A stretch of 64,000 nt of DNA. Origin: Yersinia bercovieri ATCC 43970. GTDB taxonomy: Bacteria > Pseudomonadota > Gammaproteobacteria > Enterobacterales > Enterobacteriaceae. Positions 59,133 to 64,000 of this stretch are shown here, piece by piece. The stretch spans positions 124,001 to 188,000 of the forward strand of contig NZ_CP054044.1 in the NCBI RefSeq assembly GCF_013282745.1, given 5' to 3'. The notes beneath the pieces were generated by a model. That model made no database searches, was not told the DNA's origin, and was given only the letters and a program-made list of their open reading frames with translations. The position numbers and the translations under genes are program-made. The number at the start of each line of letters is the position of its first letter. Position 1 is the stretch's first letter.

Positions 59133-59764
59133 TGCACAGTTATCCGTTGTGCGAATTGTTTTCCAAGTTCCATATCTTCTCCTGGGGAATCATTTTTATC
59201 CAACGACAACGCATAAGCTTGTAATGAGGAGTTGGGATTCGGGGTGAATAGGGCTAATTTGCAGCTTTTCTCCATCTCAGCCGATAACCTGACCGCCTTA
59301 TTATCGGCATAGGTCATATCCACAAAATAGGTTGGGTCGTAAGTTGAGATGATAAAAGGCTCACCGACCAAGGGCTGTGGCTCTGCCAATGGCATAACAA
59401 ACTCTAAAACAGCCTGATGCCCCTTGCGGGACAAGTGATATTCTGTCGGTAAGTTTTTATATTTCACTGGCTTACCATCACGATAAATATCCGTGAAGTA
59501 GTGTTGCCCCAACACATTCGCCATCACTTCAGCCGCCAATTTTTTCCAGATCTCAGAATCGCTTTTGGCATTTTCTGCGTCATACAGCAGATCGGCAGAG
59601 GTGATTTCATCCATGGTCCACACCATTTTCATGCCCACCAGCATCTGCTTTTCACTGACAAAAGTGGCATCCATATCAATAAAACTGTGGGGATGCGCCT
59701 CACTCCACGGGCTATAAATGAGTGCCGCCCCGGCTAACAGCAAGACCAGCAGCCGATTAATCAC
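59123..59764 (-). CDS. DUF1007 periplasmic metal-binding protein (ZevA-like)
   Basis: Using GTG 59764, the product is 213 residues starting MINRLLVLLLAGAALIYSPW, a good signal peptide cleaved before HPHSFIDMD. That leaves a mature N-terminal HPH, a plausible metal ligand. The longest frame starts at ATG 59815, but then the first 17 codons would contain the Zur-like operator at 59791-59806 and spoil the signal peptide. DUF1007 proteins pair with NicO permeases; ZevA of H. influenzae binds zinc. The stop overlaps the permease start by 10 bp, so translation is coupled. The start site is an inference. Confidence 0.75.
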   Translation of the reverse strand: MINRLLVLLLAGAALIYSPWSEAHPHSFIDMDATFVSEKQMLVGMKMVWTMDEITSADLLYDAENAKSDSEIWKKLAAEVMANVLGQHYFTDIYRDGKPVKYKNLPTEYHLSRKGHQAVLEFVMPLAEPQPLVGEPFIISTYDPTYFVDMTYADNKAVRLSAEMEKSCKLALFTPNPNSSLQAYALSLDKNDSPGEDMELGKQFAQRITVQCR

Positions 59765-59790
59765 ACTCGACTTATTAGCCCCGACCAAGT

Positions 59791-59806
59791 TGTTATAACA
59801 TAACAT
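59791..59806. promoter_or_regulatory. Zur-like operator before the DUF1007/NicO pair
   Basis: TGTTATAACATAACAT at 59791 matches the core of the gamma-proteobacterial Zur site, TGTTATA-N-TATAACA, in 14 of 15 positions and is itself nearly palindromic; the outer GAAA/TTTC flanks are weak. It lies 27 bp before the proposed GTG start, a place suited to repression. Confidence 0.6.
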
Positions 59807-59997
59807 ACCCTGCATTAATCAATCCTTGGATATTTTCCGAAAAAATCAAAATAGTTGGTAATGCCCCCTGTAACACCAAGCTCGAAGGGTATAACTGTGA
59901 TGTCAGTTGTAAGTCAGCATAAAAGCTCGTTGCCTCACTAAACCGAATAGAATCTCTTTTGCTATGCTTAAACCTGATGAATAACGACGAATCCATC

Positions 59998-61308
59998 ATG
60001 GAATGTTATATGTGTGTAGACACTTCCGCTGAGCCTCAGCTATCCGAGCAATCACTATCTGGCCAACAACGACGCTGCCACATGGTGTTGATGATGTTTA
60101 TGCCCGCACACAGGGTAAACTTGGATACTATCAGCCAACTGAATGGCGTCGGGCTACCCACTACACGGCAAGATATAGCTGAGGTTGCAAATGAAATCCA
60201 GCGTTTCTACCATTTGCAGCTCAATGCCAATAGCGATGATAGCTTCCTGATTTATGGCCGCCGCCTTGATAAAAGGCTTTGCCTGATTCATTGGTTGCGG
60301 CGTGGATTGCGCTATTGCCCGCATTTCGTTGAGAATCAGTTTATCCCCAGCCTGTATGAAGCATTGTCCTGGGATGCCCCGGTGCTATCGCAGCATTTGC
60401 CACAGATTGTGAGCCAATGTGAGCCTCACCTTAACCGGCAGCTCAATGATAAAGATCGTCAGTTTTTACAGCTCTATTTGGTCTATTGTGCTTGGGAGAG
60501 TCAGCAGCAAGCGCCGCCAGAACTCTCGCTCACCCAACAGCAGTGGTTAAAATGCAAACCGGCACTGGCTGCGGCTGACAGCTTATTTGACTCATTTAAT
60601 CCACTGTTAGGTCATCCGCTACCGGGCACTCCGCTGGATAGGATTGAGCGGGATATATTGATCCTGATGTTGACGATGATTAAGGCGCACAGTTATCACA
60701 GCACTCAATCAGCGGAAGATACTCGCCTGATCAATGCCATTTACCAGTTAGTGATAGATTTTCAGCAAATTTCCGCCATGACCCTGAGCAGTAGTGAAAC
60801 ATTGATAACCCAGCTTTTTGCCCATCTCGCCCCCGCTATTGAGCGCTGCTATTTCAATATCGGCATTGATAACACACTACTGGAAGAGGTCATCCGTAAA
60901 TATCCCCTGCTGCTGCGCACTACCCAACAAGCGCTAGTCCCCTTCGAGCAGGAGTATCAGATTCAATTTTCTGCCGATGAAGTTGGCCTGATTGCCATTA
61001 GTTTTGGCGCCTGCCTGATGCAGGATAATGCTTTGCAGGAGAAACAGATTTTACTGCTGACGCGGAATAACCCAGAACTGGAAGAGCAGTTGGAGCAGCA
61101 AATCCGCGAGTTGACCCTGCTGCCACTACATATTAAATATTTGCCCCATGACATTTATCTGCAATCTGGTGCCCCCACAGGTATAGCGGTAGTGCTCACA
61201 CCCTATGCGGTGCGGCAATCTGAATCAACGCCGCCACTAATTCAGGTACTATTGCCGCTGAGTGCCAAACAAAACCGCCAGTTACGCAATGTATTGGAGT
61301 TGCCTTAA
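59998..61308 (+). CDS. csiE: Stationary-phase-inducible protein CsiE
   Basis: About 436 residues. It resembles E. coli CsiE (426): QRRCHMVLMMF near the start, RLDKRLCLIHWLRRGLRYCPHF, two PRD-like helical modules (about 145-340), and EKQILLLTRNNPELEEQLEQQIREL with LPLHIK near the end. PRD modules are normally phosphorylated by the PTS, but CsiE has no clear DNA-binding domain of the BglG type; its role is unknown. No candidate start (59959, 59977, 59998, 60010) has a good ribosome-binding site; 59998 gives the best length match. Its stop overlaps that of the convergent hcaT. Confidence 0.85.
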   Translation: MECYMCVDTSAEPQLSEQSLSGQQRRCHMVLMMFMPAHRVNLDTISQLNGVGLPTTRQDIAEVANEIQRFYHLQLNANSDDSFLIYGRRLDKRLCLIHWLRRGLRYCPHFVENQFIPSLYEALSWDAPVLSQHLPQIVSQCEPHLNRQLNDKDRQFLQLYLVYCAWESQQQAPPELSLTQQQWLKCKPALAAADSLFDSFNPLLGHPLPGTPLDRIERDILILMLTMIKAHSYHSTQSAEDTRLINAIYQLVIDFQQISAMTLSSSETLITQLFAHLAPAIERCYFNIGIDNTLLEEVIRKYPLLLRTTQQALVPFEQEYQIQFSADEVGLIAISFGACLMQDNALQEKQILLLTRNNPELEEQLEQQIRELTLLPLHIKYLPHDIYLQSGAPTGIAVVLTPYAVRQSESTPPLIQVLLPLSAKQNRQLRNVLELP

Positions 61309-62462
61309 CCGGTTTGATCTTCCTGATTCGCGATAACCCGAGGGCGAATAAACAGCGCCGGAATCACAATCAATGCCATCACCCAGAACACGCCGCCCTG
61401 ATAATGTTCAAACAGGAAACCGGATATCACCGTCATCACCGCAATCCCCCCACCCATCGCTAGCGCAGAGTAGACCGACTGTAAACGAATCACATCCGGC
61501 CCGCGCCGTGCAGCAATAAATCGCATCGCCGCCAAATGGCAGACGGTGAACGAGCCACAGTGCAGGATTTGAATCAAAATGAGCCACGGCAACTCCGTGG
61601 TGGAGGCCATTAGACTCCAGCGAATAATCCCGGTGATGGCAGAAAGCAGCAGCAAACCACGGGCTGTCCAGCGGCGAAATAGCACATTGCTGAACGCGAA
61701 CACCAGAATCTCAGCCACCACCCCTAACGACCATAAATAGCCAATGGTCGCGGCAGAATAACCCACATCTTTCCAGTATATGGAGCTGAAACTGTAGTAA
61801 CCGGCGTGTGCACCTTGCAATAAGGTGACACAGAGTAAAAAGCGCCACACTTGCGAATCAGAGAGCAACACCCTCCAACTGGTGGCGGTCACATTGCGAT
61901 GCTTAACCTCACCCTGCGGCATCACATTGGGTTTCAGCAGTGCGCCCAGCAGCATGGCTGAAACACCAAAAATCAGGCTGTAGAGAATAGCGGGATGGCC
62001 CCAAACAGAGACTAATTTGCCGGTCAGCGCCGAGCCGATAACAAAAGCCAGCGATCCCCATAGCCTAACTTTACCGTAATCCATGGTGATCTGTTTCTGC
62101 CAGGTGCCCGCTAGCGCATCAGTCAGTGGCACCAATGGGCCAAAGAACAGGTTAAAACCGGCGATAACCACCATCAACCACGCCCAACCATTTCCAAAGC
62201 AAAAGCCCACCACAAAAACCAGTGTCAGCAGGGCTAAAATACGAATGGCGGTCACCAGATGGGATGGATCTTTAACACTTGGGGCAATAAGTAGGCTGCC
62301 GAGAAAACGGGCAATTAAGCCAGCCCCCAGCAAAATGCCGATGGTTTCAGGGGGAATCCCTTCCCCTTGCAACCAGATGCCCCAAAAAGGCAGAAAAATG
62401 CCATATGAGAAGAAATAAGTGAAGTAGCTGAGCGACAGCCAACGTGTTGATTGCAATACCAT
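61305..62462 (-). CDS. hcaT: MFS transporter HcaT (3-phenylpropionate transporter family)
   Basis: 385-residue permease with twelve predicted helices of the nucleoside:H+ symporter/HcaT branch of the major facilitator superfamily (YFTYFFSYGIFLPFWGIWL at the start, then DYGKVRLWGSLAFVIGSA). E. coli HcaT is a putative phenylpropionate permease, and csiE is adjacent there too. No hca dioxygenase genes are in this window, so the substrate is uncertain. The coding 3' ends of csiE and hcaT overlap by 4 bp. Confidence 0.88.
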   Translation of the reverse strand: MVLQSTRWLSLSYFTYFFSYGIFLPFWGIWLQGEGIPPETIGILLGAGLIARFLGSLLIAPSVKDPSHLVTAIRILALLTLVFVVGFCFGNGWAWLMVVIAGFNLFFGPLVPLTDALAGTWQKQITMDYGKVRLWGSLAFVIGSALTGKLVSVWGHPAILYSLIFGVSAMLLGALLKPNVMPQGEVKHRNVTATSWRVLLSDSQVWRFLLCVTLLQGAHAGYYSFSSIYWKDVGYSAATIGYLWSLGVVAEILVFAFSNVLFRRWTARGLLLLSAITGIIRWSLMASTTELPWLILIQILHCGSFTVCHLAAMRFIAARRGPDVIRLQSVYSALAMGGGIAVMTVISGFLFEHYQGGVFWVMALIVIPALFIRPRVIANQEDQTG

Positions 62463-62643
62463 GAATCCCTCCGAGGTCAGTCGACACTGTGACAGAGGCC
62501 CCGTCCGCTAGCAACTTTGTCTTTGTGTAAACATGGAGTTTGAGATTAAGTTCACATTTAAGTAGCAAGATTTACAAAAAACTCACAAGTAATGCGGTAG
62601 CCACCGCACTCTATAATCGCCTCGGTTATCTACCTGTCAGACA

Positions 62644-62672
62644 TAAAAAAACCCGCGATTCGCGGGTTTTTA
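62644..62672 (-). terminator. Terminator of glyA
   Basis: AAACCCGCG and CGCGGGTTT form a perfect nine-base stem around ATT, with A and T runs on both sides. It lies 26 bp after the glyA stop codon. The rest of the 235-bp gap to hcaT is unremarkable. Confidence 0.9.
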
Positions 62673-62697
62673 TTCGGCTAAAGCAGATCCGACGATA

Positions 62698-63951
62698 TTA
62701 TGCGTAAACCGGTAAACGGGCGCAGATATCCAGGACTTTTTGCTTCACGCGCTCAATGGTCGCTTCATCGTTGATGTTGTCCAACACATCACACATCCAG
62801 CCTGCCAGTTCGCGAGATTCCGCCTCTTTGAAGCCACGGCGGGTAATCGCTGGGCTACCGATTCGCACACCGGAAGTCACAAACGGACTTTTCGGATCAT
62901 TAGGCACGCTATTTTTGTTAACAGTAATATTGGCGCGGCCTAAAGCAGCATCTGCATCTTTGCCGGTGATATTTTTATCCACCAGATCCAGCAAGAACAG
63001 GTGGTTTTCAGTGCCGCCAGAAACCACTTTGTAGCCGCGCTCCAGGAACACCGACACCATTGCTTTGGCATTTTTAGCCACTTGCTGCTGGTAAATTTTG
63101 AACTCAGGTTCCATCGCCTCTTTCAGCGCGACCGCTTTACCGGCGATAACGTGCATCAATGGGCCGCCCTGGTTGCCAGGGAAAACAGATGAGTTCAGTT
63201 TTTTGTACAGATCTTCATCACCGCCTTTCGCCAAAATCAAGCCGCCACGTGGGCCAGCCAGTGTTTTGTGCGTGGTGGTGGTCACGATATGTGCATGAGG
63301 AACTGGGTTCGGGTACACGCCCGCAGCAACCAGACCCGCTACGTGAGCCATATCCACAAACAGCCATGCATCAATGCTGTCAGCGATTTCACGCATTTTT
63401 GCCCAATCAACAATACCGGAATAAGCCGAGAAGCCGCCGATGATCATTTTTGGTTTATGTTTTTCTGCCTGACGCGCCAGATCGTCATAATCAATCTGGC
63501 CTGATTCGTCGATACCGTATGGCACGATATTGTACAGTTTGCCGGAGAAGTTTACCGGTGATCCGTGGGTTAAGTGGCCGCCGTGCGCCAGATTCATCCC
63601 CAGTACGGTGTCACCCGGTTGCAGCAATGCAGAGTAAACAGCAACGTTCGCCTGTGAACCGGAGTGCGGTTGAACGTTGGCGTAATCAGCACCAAACAGC
63701 TCTTTAGCACGGTCGATAGCCAGTTGCTCAACAACATCGACATACTCACAGCCACCGTAGTAACGCTTGCCCGGGTAGCCTTCAGCATATTTGTTCGTCA
63801 ACTGAGAACCTTGCGCCTGCATAACTCGCGGGCTGGTGTAGTTCTCAGAGGCAATCAGTTCGATGTGCTCTTCCTGGCGCACCACTTCCTGCTCCATTGC
63901 ACGCCATAGATCTGCATCATAATCGGCAATGTTCATTTCACGCTTTAACAT
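62698..63951 (-). CDS. glyA: Serine hydroxymethyltransferase GlyA
   Basis: 417 residues, the same length as E. coli GlyA. It is a PLP enzyme interconverting serine and glycine and charging tetrahydrofolate with one-carbon units. The PLP lysine is in [13 protein letters not shown] (about 226-238), and [23 protein letters not shown] and [16 protein letters not shown] substrate-site segments are present. The start [16 protein letters not shown] follows AGCCGGATG-type sequence. Only 49 bp upstream are in the window; no PurR or MetR site could be made out in it. Confidence 0.97.
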   Translation of the reverse strand: MLKREMNIADYDADLWRAMEQEVVRQEEHIELIASENYTSPRVMQAQGSQLTNKYAEGYPGKRYYGGCEYVDVVEQLAIDRAKELFGADYANVQPHSGSQANVAVYSALLQPGDTVLGMNLAHGGHLTHGSPVNFSGKLYNIVPYGIDESGQIDYDDLARQAEKHKPKMIIGGFSAYSGIVDWAKMREIADSIDAWLFVDMAHVAGLVAAGVYPNPVPHAHIVTTTTHKTLAGPRGGLILAKGGDEDLYKKLNSSVFPGNQGGPLMHVIAGKAVALKEAMEPEFKIYQQQVAKNAKAMVSVFLERGYKVVSGGTENHLFLLDLVDKNITGKDADAALGRANITVNKNSVPNDPKSPFVTSGVRIGSPAITRRGFKEAESRELAGWMCDVLDNINDEATIERVKQKVLDICARLPVYA

Positions 63952-64000
63952 CCGGCTCTCCTGACTTAGCTAACAAATTATACCTGGAAGGTCACCCTTT

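Noticed and set aside
59820..59900. A decayed ERIC end (CGAAGGGTATA) before csiE
   Set aside because: Only about a dozen bases fit; neither the core nor the left end is recognisable.

Overview
This window is chromosomal DNA from a member of the genus Yersinia, or a very close relative. Gene order follows the enterobacterial core (mdtC-baeSR, srlAEBDMRQ, guaBA/xseA, der-bamB-yfgM-hisS-ispG-rodZ-pilW-rlmN-ndk, pbpC-yfhM, sseB-pepB, iscRSUA-hscBA-fdx-iscX, trmJ/suhB, csiE/hcaT, glyA). Protein sequences are close to, but clearly distinct from, those of E. coli. Many intergenic gaps carry ERIC-type palindromic repeats of the Yersinia form. A secreted beta-gamma-crystallin protein of a kind described in Yersinia is also present. 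The species cannot be fixed from this alone. No rRNA, tRNA, intact insertion sequence, prophage or CRISPR array was seen.

Layout. 1-3.7 kb: 3' half of the RND pump gene mdtC and its two-component regulator baeSR; mdtD is absent. 3.8-7.3 kb: yegP, the tRNA hydroxylation gene trhP with an FNR-like box upstream, the small RNA CyaR with a CRP-like site, and the lipid kinase gene yegS. 7.4-13 kb: complete sorbitol operon srlAEBDMRQ behind a perfect 28-bp palindrome, with ERIC-type elements on both sides of srlD. 13-16.9 kb: ivy, an unrecognised gene, three tandem ERICs, thiD with a TPP riboswitch and an overlapping leader ORF, a GNAT gene, and the scar of an integrase gene next to the 3' end of guaA. 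16.9-33.2 kb: housekeeping genes (guaBA, xseA, yfgJ, an AEC transporter, der, bamB, yfgM, hisS, ispG, rodZ, pilW, rlmN, ndk).

33.4-47.7 kb is the most accessory part. An A+T-rich gene for a secreted 814-residue protein (four beta-gamma-crystallin motifs and a C-terminus resembling a GNAT acetyltransferase fold) sits between ndk and pbpC. The pbpC/yfhM pair (PBP1C and an alpha-2-macroglobulin lipoprotein) follows, then a 1222-residue autotransporter with a long predicted coiled coil placed before an AIDA-like beta-helix. 47.7-56.3 kb: sseB, pepB between two copies of a hairpin repeat, and the whole isc iron-sulfur operon with an ERIC between iscA and hscB and IscR-type sites before iscR. 56.3-64 kb: trmJ, suhB, a DUF1007/NicO pair behind a near-perfect Zur-type operator (so probably zinc, not nickel/cobalt, traffic), csiE, hcaT and glyA.

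The points most worth a second look are the Zur-like box and corrected start of the DUF1007 gene, the riboswitch-leader ORF-thiD arrangement, the crystallin/GNAT-like secreted protein, the coiled-coil autotransporter, the guaA integrase scar, the FNR-like box before trhP, and ERIC elements inside the srl and isc operons. Start sites were corrected from the longest open frame where homology and ribosome-binding sites supported a shorter one.
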